A stretch of 64,000 nt of DNA from Leptobrachium leishanense (Eukaryota; Chordata; Amphibia; Anura; Megophryidae), in the NCBI GenBank assembly GCA_009667805.1, contig CM019067.1, positions 249,399,721-249,463,720 on the forward strand, given 5' to 3'. The notes under the pieces were generated by a model that was not told where the DNA came from, ran no database searches, and saw only the letters and a program-made list of their open reading frames with translations. Positions 37,575-51,130 of the stretch are shown here, piece after piece. Position 1 is the stretch's first letter. Every line of letters begins with the position of its first letter. The position numbers were made by a program, and so were the translations under genes.

Positions 37575-38364
37575 ATACATTTTTTATTGAACTTTTGGTC
37601 TTCACATCCAAACGGTAATAAAAAAATGGGGAAAAAATAAAAAAAGGGGGAGGGGGGGTTCAGGAACTTAACAGACAATGGGCAGTGTGTTCAAGGCACA
37701 TCAAAAGGTTGCACATCCAGAGCAAGACCCAACTATATGAGCATCATAGGTGTGCGCACAGGGTGTGCCGGGTGTGCCTGGGCACACCCTAATGCTGGCC
37801 CGCCATAATGCAGGCCCGCGGAACACTCTGTGTCCCGGCTGGTCACATCCCATGGATAGCCGCCGGGACCCTTCATCGCCGCAGGCCTGGTAGCAGCCTC
37901 CGCTTCACCGGTGGTCCAGTGGCTGTGGGGTGCTGCATTGCAATCTGTGCTTCGCGCACAGACCGCAGAGCATGTCCCACAGTGAGTGACTGGACACGAG
38001 CGCCGGCGATCACTGATGACCTGACACTTGACCGCCGGTGCTCACTGACTGTGTCAGAGCGCTGGCGGTCAGGTGACAGGTCACCTGCGATCGCTGACAC
38101 TGAGTTCACATCCAGTCACTCACTGTGAGACGTGCTCTGCGGTCTGTGTGCGAAGCACAGATCACAATGCAGCACCACACAGCCACCGGACCACCAGGGA
38201 AGTAGAGGCTCCTACGGGGTGAAGGGTCCCAGCAGCTATCCATGGGATGCCACCAGCCGGGTTCCCTCTCCTTGACTCCCTCCTCCTTCTGGACCCCCAA
38301 TATTCAACCCCCTCCCTGCAAAAAGAAAGGTAAGCAGGAGAGGGGGCAACGTTTGTATATTTAA

Positions 38365-39120
38365 ACTATTTATACGCGCCACACATTACTGTGATATGCT
38401 CATACACACTGCACTATACTGGGGGTTTTATTGCTGTGGACTTTGTGATACGCTCATACACACTGCAATTTACTGGGGGTTTTATTGCTGTGGACTTTGT
38501 GATACACTTATACACACTGCAATTTACTGGGGGTTTTATTGCTGTGGACTTTGTGATATGCTCATACACACCGCACTTTACTGGGGGTTTTATTGCTGTG
38601 GATTCTGTGATACGCTCATATACACTGCAATTTACTGGGGGTTTTATTGCTGTGGGCTTTGTGATATGCTGACATACACTGCACATTACTGGGGGTCTTA
38701 TTGCTGTGGATTCTATGATACGCTCATACACAGCAAATATTACTGGGGGTTTTATTGCTGTGGATTCTGTGATACGCTCATACACACTGCACATTATTGG
38801 GGGTCTTATTGCTGTGGATTTTGTGATACGCTCATACACAGCAAACATTACTGGGGGTTTTATTGCTGTGGATTCTGTGATACGCTCATATACACCGCAC
38901 TTTACTGGGGGTTTTATTGCTGTGGATTTTGTGATACGCACATACACACTGCACTTTCCTTGGGCTTTTATTGCTGTGGATTCTATAATACGCTCATACA
39001 TACTGCACATTGCTGGGGGCTTTATTGCTGTGGATTCTGTGATACGCTCATACACACCGCACATTGCTGGGGGTTTTAATGCAGTGGATTCTGTGATACA
39101 TTCATACACACTGCACTGTA
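38365..39120 (+). repeat. 54-bp tandem repeat array, about 14 units
   Basis: Unit spacing is 54 bases: 'gatacgctcatacaca' recurs at 38447, 38501, 38555 and 38609, and so on, each unit followed by 'tactgggggttttattgctgtgga'-type sequence. Because 54 is divisible by three, all frames without a stop in one unit stay open, giving false ORFs of 227 and 231 residues on opposite strands. Confidence 0.95.
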
Positions 39121-39354
39121 TGGCTGTGTGTGTAAATGCATGTATTTGTCTTTAAACAGGCTGCTGTGTGTAAAATTCGGCACCTGTGTCATTGTCTCAG
39201 CCCGGCGTTGCCCCCTTACCCTGCACCCAAAAGGCTGGTATTGTTCCTTGAATCGCCGCTATATTTTCTGCCTGCACTCCACAAAGTAAGAATAGTGAAT
39301 AAAGCATTGTGAGATACAGGTAGGAGACTAAATATTGGTGCTTGGCAGCAAGAG

Positions 39355-39700
39355 GTTAACCTCCCTGGCGGCCCGATTTTGACATATTTTTATATGTCAA
39401 AATCAGTGCGTTTATTCAGCCCCCTGGTGGTTTTCCTGAATGTGGCTCAGGGATAAATTTCAATGCTGAAAGCAGTAACCCCTAGCCACACCTGGGCTGA
39501 TACATAACTGTCCCTGCGCTCCCTCACTGTCCTCTCGCAGTCACCTCCGGCTGATCGTGGCGTCCTGGTTCCTGTTGCGAGTGGTTGATTCTTGCGGTTG
39601 ATCCCTGCACTTTGGGGGCCCTGCAGTGAATGGCGAATTCCCCAAAGTGTGGGGAACAACAGTCAGCGACATTTTGACGCTCTGTGAATGACCCCTATAG
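39355..39700. mobile_element. Relic fragments of TTAA and GGTTATT-type MITEs
   Basis: 'ttaacctccctggcgg' followed by a stem-loop (GATTTTGACATAT / ATATGTCAAAATC) has the form of a TTAA-element end. 39600-39700 resembles the right end of the element at 15950-17417 ('cctgcactt', 'gaattccc', 'tctgtgaatgacccc'). Degraded and internal to the hAT-like element. Confidence 0.45.
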
Positions 39701-39837
39701 TAATGATGTAATGATATATTTTGGCTGAATGCGTGAGTGTGTGTCTGTGTATGTTTGCATAAGGGTGCGTGAATATGTGTTTCAACTTTTGGGTGCACAC
39801 TCTAATGCAATAGGCTGCGCACGCCTATGATGAGCAT

Positions 39838-41004
39838 CCAGGTCAAACAATAATCAGTTATAAGGCCACATGCCTTATATATTTTATGGATGTCCCAGAG
39901 CACCAAAGGTCCCGCTTGGGCAGTTTAAGTCCACAAATTTTTGTAGCTTGAGAGTCAAATAGTTGAAATTGATCCAGTGTGTCCACTATTTGCTTCTGTG
40001 TAGGAACAACCACAGATTTCCAGTGTCTGGAAGCAGTGTAATACTGTAGAGCAGTACAAGAAATAGCATCTGTAAATGTGGACGTGGAAGTCGAGTCACG
40101 CCCAACAGCAACACCTCTTGAGCGCATGGAATCATCTCGCCCAGAACTTCAGTAGCCAACGTCAATCATAACTAACTGATACAATGTCACCACAATCTCA
40201 TCCGTTATATAGTGCATCCGTTTCAGCAGACGCACTGTGTGCACTCAGTGTGCTCGTGTGACCGCAGCCTTAGTCGGGCTGCCAATATCGTGCTGTATAA
40301 CAGATTTGACACCTGTCCAGGGTCTTCCCCAGCTTTGGTTGCGTAACCACATGAGCCCTTAACATTTCTACTAGAAACGATCCGTAGTCTAGAGCCGAGG
40401 AAACGCACTATGAAGGTGAGGCAGGAGTTGGGAGGAAGAGGATGTGTAGTATAGGCCAGACATTTCCCATTTCATGATACTTTGCCAAGTCAAGATATTA
40501 TTGGAATGTCGTTCAACATTGAACAGAGATATTAATGTTCAATATCTATCTATCTCTCGCTACTATTGCTTATAGATCTTTATTCAGTGACTGTGGTTGA
40601 TAATGAGATAAAAAAATCCAAGATTAGCCCGAAGATCCCTGTACAGGATTTTAACAGTCTTTTAAAAAAGAACATTATGTTGGAATGAAGTCCTTTGGGC
40701 TACAACCGCTCCATAGGAAATTACACAAAAAAATAAATAGTTTAATTATACCAGATATTTTTTTTCAGTGCTGTGATTTTCTCTTTCTAGTGTATAAATC
40801 AGAACGGTGACATTATACACATGAGCTGATGCCTTTTGATTGAGAGATATTGCACGTGCAGTCGAATCCCACCGTAATTGTCTGACATTGCATCACATGT
40901 GGAGCATACTTACGCTGAATAAAGAAAAGTGTTTTACTCATTACCGCCAGGAGTTTGTGTCTTGCAGACCTCCACTGATGTGCTCAAGTTTCCTTCCCAA
41001 CGTT
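39838..41004. other. Unassigned DNA with one possible MITE end
   Basis: No gene seen. 40205-40271 is CpG-rich and ends 'gtgtgaccgcagcctta', a typical MITE terminus, but no partner end was found. Confidence 0.35.
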
Positions 41005-41699
41005 GGGCTCTATTACATTCTCCGCACAAATTTTTTGGGGGCAGTGATAAACATTAACGCGTGTAAATTAACGCAGGTATTATGATTCGAGCGCATTTTT
41101 TCATCTATCGAAAAATATCACGCGTAAAAAAGATGCGCAAAAACGAGCGCAAATTAACGCTGCGAGCAGAAAACGGTGGGCAGACTGTTTTTTCACGCGA
41201 TTCAGCCAATCAGAATCAAGAACCACAATTGTCTCCCGTTCAGTTTTTGTGCCTGACAAAATCAATCTGAGTATATATGCTGCAGCAATAAAAAAAAACA
41301 CGCACAACCTCTCTATTTTATTGTTTGGGTATGCATAGAATGTGTAACTATACTGTGCTGTATTTTTTTTTTCGTGCTGGTGTATTTGGTTTCGGCCAGA
41401 ACGTTCAGATTTGCAGTTACCACCAGCTTTTCAAAGATGTTAAAATTATGTGCGCAAACGTCTTTCGTAAAAAGTTGCACAATCGATCGTAAAACCAGCC
41501 GCGTACCAGCGCACGAACGCATTTACGCTCACAATGTTAAGTATGGGATGCGCGTACAAACTTTCGCTTGCGCATGGTAACTCGCGTTAGACGTTAACGT
41601 GCATTTTGTGCGCGAAAGTCATAATTTGACGTTCAGCGCAAAGGGTTTTTCCCCTCGCGCTAATGCGCACATTTTTGCGCAAAGAATGTAATAGAGCCC
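41005..41699. mobile_element. GCGC-rich MITE, copy 2
   Basis: Ends GGGCTCTATTACATTC and GAATGTAATAGAGCCC are perfect inverted repeats, flanked by GTT on both sides (41002-41004, 41700-41702). Same interior plan as 17752-18461 ('gggcagactgttttttca', 'caatcagaatcaagaacca'). Noncoding. Confidence 0.8.
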
Positions 41700-41811
41700 G
41701 TTATCTCTGTTATTTGCAAGAACATTTATTAATTAAATTAGAAATATTCATTTATTTTCCACAAGTACACACAACATGCAATAACCGTAATCCACATGAC
41801 CATAAGGCTGG

Positions 41812-42235
41812 GGTCAGACCAGCGCACCTTTAACATGCGTTCTGGCGCACATAATTACGGCCGCACTAGCAGCAGATGACGGGCAATGATGGCCAATATA
41901 CGATGTAAGGCCGCACAAAAGTCCGGCCGTGCAACGCAAGTGGAATTTGAACGCATTTTTCTGAGAACACTGAACCACTAGTACTGACGTTCTGTGTGCG
42001 CAGCTGCGGCATAGCGGCGTGTTTGCGTGATTAGGAGATGTCAGACGTTGCTAATGTCCGGCCTACATAATGTCTAGACGCAAAAAGAGTTTTATTGACG
42101 ATCCGTATAAAATCACGCCCGAAAATGCGCGTCGTCTGACTGTTTTTGCGCATTCCGTGAAAAAAATACATCAATGCGTTCGGACGCACTTTTTCACGTT
42201 CGCGGGGAAAAATGCTTTCGTCTGACCCTAGCCTA
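41812..42235. mobile_element. MITE, GGGGTCAGA family, copy 2
   Basis: Left end AAGGCTGGGGTCAGAC and right end GTCTGACCCTAGCCT are inverted. The interior matches 58503-58931 block for block ('ttctggcgcac', 'attacggccg', 'agcagcagatg'). Confidence 0.8.
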
Positions 42236-42239
42236 AATC

Positions 42240-43560
42240 ATTCAATTGTAAGAAAATATATAAAATAAAGAAACAATAGAAACTGAAGGTGTGACTTAAA
42301 AATTAAAAGCAGTATTAAAAAATATTAAACGTGAAAAAGGCAAATTTTACAATAAACAATCTTATTTAGGTTGCTTACTGGGTGAATGAAGCCTATACAA
42401 GCAAAATTAAATGTTTCCACAAAATAAAATACCCACGGTTTATTCATATACTGTCCAAAATGCAGTAATAACATTTCAATGTATTAAATATAGGGTTATG
42501 CTAAATATTTATTTATAAACACACATTGATTACAGGTCTCTTACTATAACGGAACAGATCATGTTTGCCATCTTTAGCACTGCTTATTATCAAAAGTAAA
42601 CCCTTTGAGATCAAATTTTCAAAGCATTTTGTGATACTTTTAAAAATTATAGGTCTTCTATAATAACGACCCCTTTTCTTCCCGTGCAATAATTATGGAG
42701 GCACTGTACGCTTGTTCCTGTAAAAAGATACATTGCGTTCGTGTTCGCTTGCAAGCTATGATTTTTTTTCCCCACAAGAACTATAATAATCTAGTCCATT
42801 CAAGAAAATAATAATGTTTTCTTTTGACTGTAATAACCAAGCACTGAGATTCGACAAGTGTACTTTCTGAAGAATTTTTTTTTAATTCTTGTATATTTAA
42901 ACTATAATTATTATTTTTTTAATGTTTGTTATCTTCTTCTGACTTCTGCAGCGGTTGGATCACTGACTGCAGGTGCAGAAGATGAGTTACATGATGATTT
43001 TTAATCTAGAGTTACATTCACAAACAAATAAGTTTGCGTATGTAAGAACTCTGGAGTATAATTTAAATGAATATAACCATGTTTCATTAGCAGTGTCATA
43101 TTAGAGTTTTCTAATATATATACTGTGACAAGGTGAGGGGAATGGTTTATAATGAGGTGCACATTCCCCCTATGTTCGTAGGAGAGGACTTGGTTGTTTA
43201 AGTCCAGGAGAGCAACATGTATTTTTAATTGCATGCCTCAAGGTTCCCCCATCTGTCAGGTTGTTAAAGGTTTCCTGGGTGTGAGGAAGCGGTGAGAAGG
43301 AAGTGAGAGTGAGACGGAGAGCAGCAAACAAGGTGAAGTGCTGAGGTTGGCAGCTTCCAAAAAGAAAAATGTTGGCAAAGAGTTACATTCTTTTGTTATT
43401 TATCCACATTAGTAAGGGACGTGCATTTGTTAGTGAGAACTCAGACGAGTTAGGCTTTGTTTTCTGTTTTATTTTAGTTATTCTCTGAATACCATCAAAT
43501 AAATGCTAAACTGTGGAAAGAGACTGTGTGCCATATTTTGCCCCAGAGGACCGTGTTATA
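42240..43560. other. AT-rich DNA, no gene seen
   Basis: No protein family recognised. 43121-43400 is G/A-rich and lies next to the palindrome that received the third Tc1. Confidence 0.4.
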
Positions 43561-43601
43561 GCGCCCCCATGTGACAAAACACAGACACCAGACCTCAGCT
43601 A

Positions 43602-45222
<1,621 letters not shown>

Positions 45223-45574
45223 TAGCTGAGGTCTGGTGTCTGTGTTTTGTCACATGGGGGCGCAAACCTGTACAAACTTACGGTTAAAATAACCTGATTA
45301 AGGTAATAGAAACAACTCAGCCAGGCCACGTGTGTGCTTTTCGGTAAGGTCTCCAACTGTGTGCACTTGTGCCTAATTCCAGTGCTCAGTGATAACATGT
45401 ACCCAGTTGCTATGGTAACTACAGAAGATAAACAACCCGCTGTGTAATGGAGCCACCATCCTGTAAAATAACATGTTTAAACCAGGAATATAACCACCAA
45501 ACCTGACCTGAGATACATGTATATGCACACCAGACCTCAGATACATGTATGTATACATATATAATATATAGATA

Positions 45575-45652
45575 CACTAACTGGCCACTTTATTAGGTAC
45601 ACCTTGCTAGTAATCAGCAGGGGATCAAATAATTTTTTCCCTCACTATAAAT
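45575..45652. mobile_element. Fused fragments of Tc1 terminal repeats
   Basis: 45575-45611 ('actggccactttattagg') matches the left end of the element at 45765. 45625-45652 ('atcaaataattttttccctc') looks like the end of another Tc1 family. Probably two overlapping relics. Confidence 0.55.
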
Positions 45653-45945
45653 AATCAGTGTCAAACAGTCTCTTCAGTATATTATATATATATAAACACT
45701 TACATCATGCATTCAACATCTACAGATTTAATTCGCATCAGCGTCTTCTACTACTCACAATGTACACTCACTGGCCACTTTATTAGGTACACCTTGCCAG
45801 TACTGGGTTGGATCCCCCCTTTGCCTTCAAAACTGCCTTAATTGTTCATGGTATAGATTCAACAAGGTGTAGGTGTTGGAAACATTCCTCAGAGACATTG
45901 GTCCATATTGACATGATAACATCACGCAGTTGCTGCAGATTAGGG

Positions 45946-46200
45946 ATGAGCTGTTCGATCAGTTCGGAGTTGGACTCGAACATTGGCAGTTCGAAAGTTC
46001 GCGAACTTCGAACTTTTTGGCGTGTTCGAATTTTTTTTTAAAAATGCTTAAAAAATACTAAAAAATCTAGAAATACAGAGACTCTTTACTGCAGAATATT
46101 GATGAATATTTATGACTGTCATAAAATTATTCTGGCTTTATTTAAAATATTTGCACACATGTACATTTTTCTGAAACTTTCACACCTCAAAATTACATGT
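45946..46200. mobile_element. MITE fragment, TAGGGATGAGC type
   Basis: Begins TAGGGATGAGCTGTTCG and continues with 'ttcgaa' palindromic words, as in hAT-type MITEs. Also contains 'ctttactgcagaatatt', a block shared with the GGTTATT family. No right end was identified; the limit is approximate. Confidence 0.45.
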
Positions 46201-46371
46201 GCTTAGAGTGCATGAGGCTTGCATAGGATTTTTTGCACCACCTGTGTGTTTCATCTTTAAAATGCTGCAATGGGTGATGTGGATTTTCTATCTTACAAGG
46301 AAAGCATGCTTTACAGTCTGCCTAATGTCTAGGTGCAAAGATTCTCACCTCTAAATGACATGTGCTTACAG

Positions 46372-46505
46372 CAGGGCTCTAGTCTCAAACTCTGGTGCCC
46401 CTGATGTTTTTGAACTGCAACTCCCAGGATTCCCTCGCCATGTGTCGCATTGAAATCATCCTGGGACTTGTAGTCCAAATCATGTTGGGGGGCCGTGAGT
46501 TTGAG
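46372..46505. mobile_element. Small MITE, CAGGGCTCT type
   Basis: Left CAGGGCTCTAGTCTCAAACTC and right GAGTTTGAG-type ends pair, with 'aactgcaactcccaggatt' and 'ctgggacttgtagtcc' as inner arms. The outer motif resembles hAT-type MITEs. Target duplication unclear. Confidence 0.55.
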
Positions 46506-46774
46506 TTACTGTTCCCTTTCTATCATCTTGAAGCAGTCTGCCCATTCACCTCTGACCTCTGACATCAACAAGGCATTTTCATCCACACAGCTGCTGCTCA
46601 CTAGATATTTTCTCTTTTTCTAACTGTTCTCTGTAAACCCCAAAGATGGTTGTGTGTGAAAATCCCAGTAGATCAGTAGTTTCTGAAATACTCGGACCAG
46701 CCTGTCTGGCACCAACAACCATGCCATGGTCAAAGTCACTTAAATTCCTTTACTTCCCCATTCTGATGCTTGGT

Positions 46775-47952
46775 TTAACCCCTTAGTGACCAGGCGGTTT
46801 TACACAAATCCGTCCTTTAGTGACCGCTGCTGGTTTTACGTTTCTGCGCCGTTAGTGTTTAGGTCAAATTTTCCTCTTACTCGTTTACTCAGCCCACACA
46901 TATTATACACCGTTTTTTCCGCCATTAAATGGACTTTCTAAAAATACCATTATTTCCATCATATCGAATAATTTACTATAAAAAAAAATATGAAATATGA
47001 TGAAATGGTAAATTCGTAATGGTATTTTTCGTAATTTAATCCCCAAAATCTACAACCACCAAAAAAGACCCTGGCTAAATAGTTTCAAAATTTTGTCCCA
47101 AGAATAGAAATACCTACCTTTTTAACCCCTTCACTGCTGAGCCAGTTCACCTATGTGCTCTGCGCTCATTCTGACCGTTTTGTGCTAATTATTTTTAGAT
47201 GACATGTTAGGTCCTATTTAACTAAACCCCCCCAGACAAAATGTTTTTTTTTAAAAAAATTTTTTTTTTTTTATTATTATTTTTTTTTAAAAAAATTTAT
47301 TTTATTTTTAAACCAAACCTGGTCATGTTCACCTGGTCATATCATTGGAAAGGCCATGATCAGGCCTTTCCAATGATGTCAAATATGACCATCTAGCTGC
47401 CACGGATCTGGAGATAGGGGGATCCAAAGGATCCCCCTATCTCAACATGGCAGCTAGAGGGTTAACTAGCCCACTGACATCCTCACACATATGGTGAGGT
47501 TGTCAGTGGGTGGGGGGGCCTGGAGGCTTGGCTGACATCCAAGATGTCAGCCCCCTCCAGGTTCGAATCGCGTTTTGGCGCCAATTAGCTACACACCTCT
47601 GAAAAGGGGAGACTCTCCCCTTTCCAGTGGTGTAAAAAGCATCACTGTAGCTTACATGGTTGGGGAGATAGAGGGCTCCAAAGGAGCCACCCTTCCCCTT
47701 CTTGTATTTTCACCTCTGGCGCCTGCCGATGATGTCATCACGCAGCGTGATGACGTCATCGGATTGGCCGGCCCCCAGAAAACGGCGAGGTAAGCTTGGA
47801 GCTTGCCATAGACGCCGTGGGAGCCGGCAAGGAAGGTGAGTATCGGGCGGGAGGGAGGTTAGGAGCCGCTGACGTACTATGTACGTCCTCGGGTCTAAGG
47901 GAGACCTGTGGGCAGGACGTACATAGTACGTCAGTGGTCCTTAAGGGGTTAA
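46775..47952 (+). mobile_element. TTAA element A, copy 2, without B
   Basis: Bounded by TTAA (46775-46778 and 47949-47952), ends CCCCTTAGTGACC and GGTCCTTAAGGGG. Block order matches 28391-25984 on the other strand. It has the same hairpins with paired changes, for example 47872-47932 around GACGTACTATGTACG. The T/A tract at 47234-47280, where B sits in the other copy, is unbroken. A splice-donor-like GGTGAGTAT lies at 47835-47843. Confidence 0.88.
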
Positions 47953-48081
47953 ACTTCAGCAGGTCGTCTCCACCATGTAAAGCTGCCTAAATGCATTGAG
48001 TTGTTGCCATGTGATTGGCTGATTAGCAGTTTGTGTTAACAAGCAATTGAACAGGTGTACCTATAGTGGCCAGTGAGTGTA

Positions 48082-48378
48082 CATCCCAGTCCTCAGACGC
48101 AGACACTGGGGTCAGCTGGCAGAATTCACTAACAGGATTCTAACAGATCCCTTTGGTTGTCTGCATTCCTGCGAGCGGCTGCCAACATCTGCAAGTTATA
48201 ACGTGGCTGCCCAGGGCCTCCAGCTGCACTCTCGCAAGATCTTGCAGTGTTTTCGTGATCTCATCCTCATTACAACCTTCACATGCAAGCGGCCGCAGAG
48301 TGCTGTTAGTGCTGCTAGCCACCAGAGCACCTTGGATGCCACCCGGCACGCCAGCCCGGTGCTGGCTTCTATCGGTAG
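48082..48378. other. Unassigned DNA, no gene seen
   Basis: Overlapping ORFs in several frames with no domain. It may be the interior of the hAT-like element whose end lies at 48452. Confidence 0.35.
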
Positions 48379-48452
48379 AAGTATCCGGGGGCCTCTGCAT
48401 GAGTACAAGTATCGTGCAAAACTCGTACTAATATCGGTATCTGTGTATCCCT
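48379..48452. mobile_element. Possible hAT MITE end
   Basis: 'atatcggtatctgtgtatccct' in pieces, ending TATCCCTA, resembles the inverted form of TAGGGAT-type hAT ends with cycling 'gtatcgg' words. The other end was not found. Confidence 0.4.
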
Positions 48453-49544
48453 AATAAGAGGATTACGCTATGTAGAACAGTGCGCACATATGCGCACACA
48501 CAGCGAGATAGCCACACAGGTGACTGAGTGGAAAGAACGTGCGTACTCACAGACGTCATTTCCGTAATGTTTATCTGTGTGGCCCTAGCTTTAATGAAGG
48601 ATCTCTTCTACTACTATCATTTCTTCATATAACATTAATTGAACTATTTTCTTTTAATCTTAATTGTGGTTCTTATCTTTTTGTGCAGTTATCACATAGT
48701 TTAGTGGCTCAATGGTAATATTTTTCCCTGTGACTCATTCTTTAGTTTACTTAAGCATAATCACATGCACATCTAATTTCTGTCCCACTGTATATGAGGT
48801 GGACCACCAACGACTAAAATTCTCCCCCTTCATTTTCCATATTAAATCTTTTAAATATTTTAATTAGATTTTGACCTAGTGATGCACCTCCTCCTCTTGG
48901 TTAATTTCAGAATGCTTAAGACGTTGATCTGCCATGCCCTCAGTTAACTATCTTACTTAAATTGCTTCATGCCATTAAAAAGCTGTACCTATTTTTAATT
49001 ATCAATTTAAATACTCATTTAGCATGCATTCATTTGTAGGTGATTATTTTCTGCATATTAGTCAGTGACAAAACATTGAGTGAGTTTATAGGCAAAGACC
49101 ATGTGCTAATGTAACCCTTTAGATGAACTGTCATGTACTTATTTTCCCTCTAGACATTTGTATAATGAAGTAAGGCTATTTTATCAACATAATTAAGTAA
49201 ATATAATTATTTTAATATGTTGTATTTCAAATAGGATTTATAATGCACCATGATTAAGTTATGACACGTGTAATAAATCAAAACTCTACCATATGATGTA
49301 GCCTTTTGTTTTATCCATTTTTTAAAGGTACGAAAGGATTATTTTACATTCTTAAATTCATTTCGGTACCAACATACTTTGAAATTCTAAAAGAGGTTCT
49401 GCCACCTCAAAATAAACACCTCCCTGGATGGCGTGAGATTATTTTGCCCTTTCAAGAACATGTAACATATCACTTGTATGAAAATTTAGATGTGTATCAT
49501 ATAGATAATAAATGACAATAAAAGAGCCAAAATGTGTATGGTAG
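48453..49544. other. AT-rich DNA, no gene seen
   Basis: Complex, low-repeat sequence. 49306-49515 has a 69-residue ORF with no domain. It could be single-copy DNA. Confidence 0.4.
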
Positions 49545-50128
49545 AGATGTGCACGTCCAAAAAAAATTGGGGTTTAATTTGGAATTGTAAGCATTTTGGA
49601 TTCATAGATTTCCTATTCAGACAGATCCATAAATATTGTTTTGATCTGATATCATATATATAAAAAAATTCAGAGTACCTATATTTTACCCCCTATAATA
49701 CAGGGGCCATTAAGTGGACTCAGAATAAATTAAAAACTGCTGATAGAAAACATAACAAAAGAAGAGAACTCACCCGCTCCGCCGCCATCCGTCTCTGCTC
49801 TGCTTTTTTTGTTTCTGCACTGAGCCTATGCAATTTGCATAGCAGAACACTATGCTAATCGCGAAAGCTCAAGCTGCCAAATAGAGTCAAAAGTCTGGCA
49901 CTGCCTACTTCCTGAATCTACGCTCTTCAGTCCCTCAGAGAGGCACTGAGAGCAGTTTGAATTGCTTGGACCAATGGGAAAGCACCATTGGTCTCAAGCT
50001 ATTCAAAAAACTTCTCCATGGGAGGCAGGCCTCCCATGCTTTGATTGACACAGGACAGTCATGTGACTGTTCTCGTCAGTCATGGAGGCATGCCACAGGA
50101 CTGAGTGCCTGGAGGCACATCCTCGACA
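49545..50128. other. Unassigned DNA, starts with a hAT-like end
   Basis: TAGAGATGTGCACG at 49545 is the left end of a TAGAGATGTGC-type MITE. No right end was found. The remainder has no gene. Confidence 0.35.
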
Positions 50129-50285
50129 GCACTGAGAGCAGAAATATCCTGGCTAGCACTGAGAGCAGCCAGATCTTGGGGAGCCCTGAGAGCAGCAAGA
50201 TCCTGGGGAGCACTGAAGAGCCAGGCACTGAACAACCAGATCCTAGGGAGCACTGAGAGCAGCCAGATCCTGGGGAGCACAGAAC
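50129..50285 (+). repeat. 27-bp minisatellite
   Basis: About five imperfect units of 'gcactgagagcagccag' plus 'atcctgggga', mostly 27 bases apart. Divisible by three, so both strands show spurious ORFs. Confidence 0.85.
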
Positions 50286-50432
50286 CTGAACCTACATAAC
50301 CTGTGTATATCTGGCTCTGATGCTAGCCAGTGAATTACCAGCCACTGACCTTACCGAACGTCACTGCAATAATACCTATACTTCCCACTATTCCCCTACA
50401 CACTCTGTATCCCCTCTATACTTACTCTAGAG

Positions 50433-50615
50433 CAGGGTTTCTCGACTCCAGTCCTCGGGACCCATTACAGGCCAGATTTTGCAGATCACCTTGGGGAAAT
50501 GCAGACTGAATACTGCAATCACTGAGCAGCTAATTTTATCACCTGTGCTGTGCTTCAGATATCCCATAAACCAGGCCTGTTAGTGGGTCCTGAGGATACA
50601 AGTTGAGAAACACTG
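50433..50615. mobile_element. hAT MITE, CAGGGTTTCTC type
   Basis: Flanked by exact CTCTAGAG (50425-50432 and 50616-50623). Ends CAGGGTTTCTC and GAGAAACACTG. About 183 bases, noncoding. A relative lies at 56699-56880. Confidence 0.88.
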
Positions 50616-50724
50616 CTCTAGAGCCCCTATACTCCCACCTTATACTCCCATACCAGAAATTGGTTGGGATTAATATTAGTGTTACTTTTAGGGTTAGGAG
50701 GGGAGTTAAGATTGCTTTTAGAAT

Positions 50725-51122
50725 TAGGGATGTGCGTTTCGGGTTTTGGAATTTTCACGATTCGTGTTTTCGGATGCGGCCGAATTTCCGAAAATTTTTA
50801 GATCCGAAAATGGCAGATCCGAAAAGTTTTCCGAGCCGAAACGAAATATTTTCGAATGGACTTGAAATGTGTCAAATCGAAATTTATTGCTTTGAAAAAC
50901 GAGGAGAACAGACGTTCCGAAAAAACAAAAATTTCCGAAGTTACGAAAAGTCGATACAAAAAACGAGCAAAGTGACAAGAAAATACGAAAAATGGTCGAT
51001 ATTCCGAAAAAAATATGTACACGAAAAACGAGTCGAGCCGAACCGAATCGAAACAGAAATCGGTCGAAATGAGCCGAAAAGTTTGAAAATCCGAACTGAA
51101 AAAAAAGCGGTGCACAAGCCTA
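50725..51122. mobile_element. hAT MITE, TAGGGATGTGC family, copy 2
   Basis: Flanked by exact TTTAGAAT (50717-50724 and 51123-51130). Ends TAGGGATGTGC and GCACAAGCCTA. The interior is the same as 12298-13527 minus about 830 bases, rich in 'cgaaa' words. Reading frames on both strands are by-products. Confidence 0.9.
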
Positions 51123-51130
51123 TTTAGAAT

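Larger units (their letters stand above)
37745..39829. mobile_element. hAT-like element with 54-bp tandem repeat
   Basis: Flanked by an exact 8-bp duplication ATGAGCAT (37737-37744 and 39830-39837). Ends CATAGGTGTGCGCA and TGCGCACGCCTATG are inverted. The interior holds a CpG-rich inverted region (37865-38215, with 'cagtggctgtgggg' against 'caccacacagccac'), the 54-bp repeat array, and a degraded TTAA or GGTTATT-type fragment at 39355-39700. No transposase. Confidence 0.88.
45765..48079 (-). mobile_element. Tc1/mariner relic, family 4, internally deleted, with nested elements
   Basis: Ends CACTCACTGGCCACTTTATT and CAGTGAGTG, each next to TA. Retained host parts are 45765-45944, 46495-46774 and 47953-48079. 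The segment 46495-46774 is minus-strand DNA of the transposase N-terminal half, as judged from words I associate with this widespread fish and frog family. The core and catalytic region are missing. Nested are a TAGGGATGAGC-type MITE (from 45946), a CAGGGCTCT MITE (46372-46505) and TTAA element A. Confidence 0.8.

Noticed and set aside
38396..39109. Overlapping 227- and 231-residue ORFs on opposite strands
   Set aside because: They run through a 54-bp tandem array; 54 is divisible by three, so an open unit stays open in every copy. The repeated peptide is a by-product.
38365..39120. CRISPR-like array
   Set aside because: Units are contiguous 54-mers without unique spacers, and the sequence is vertebrate.
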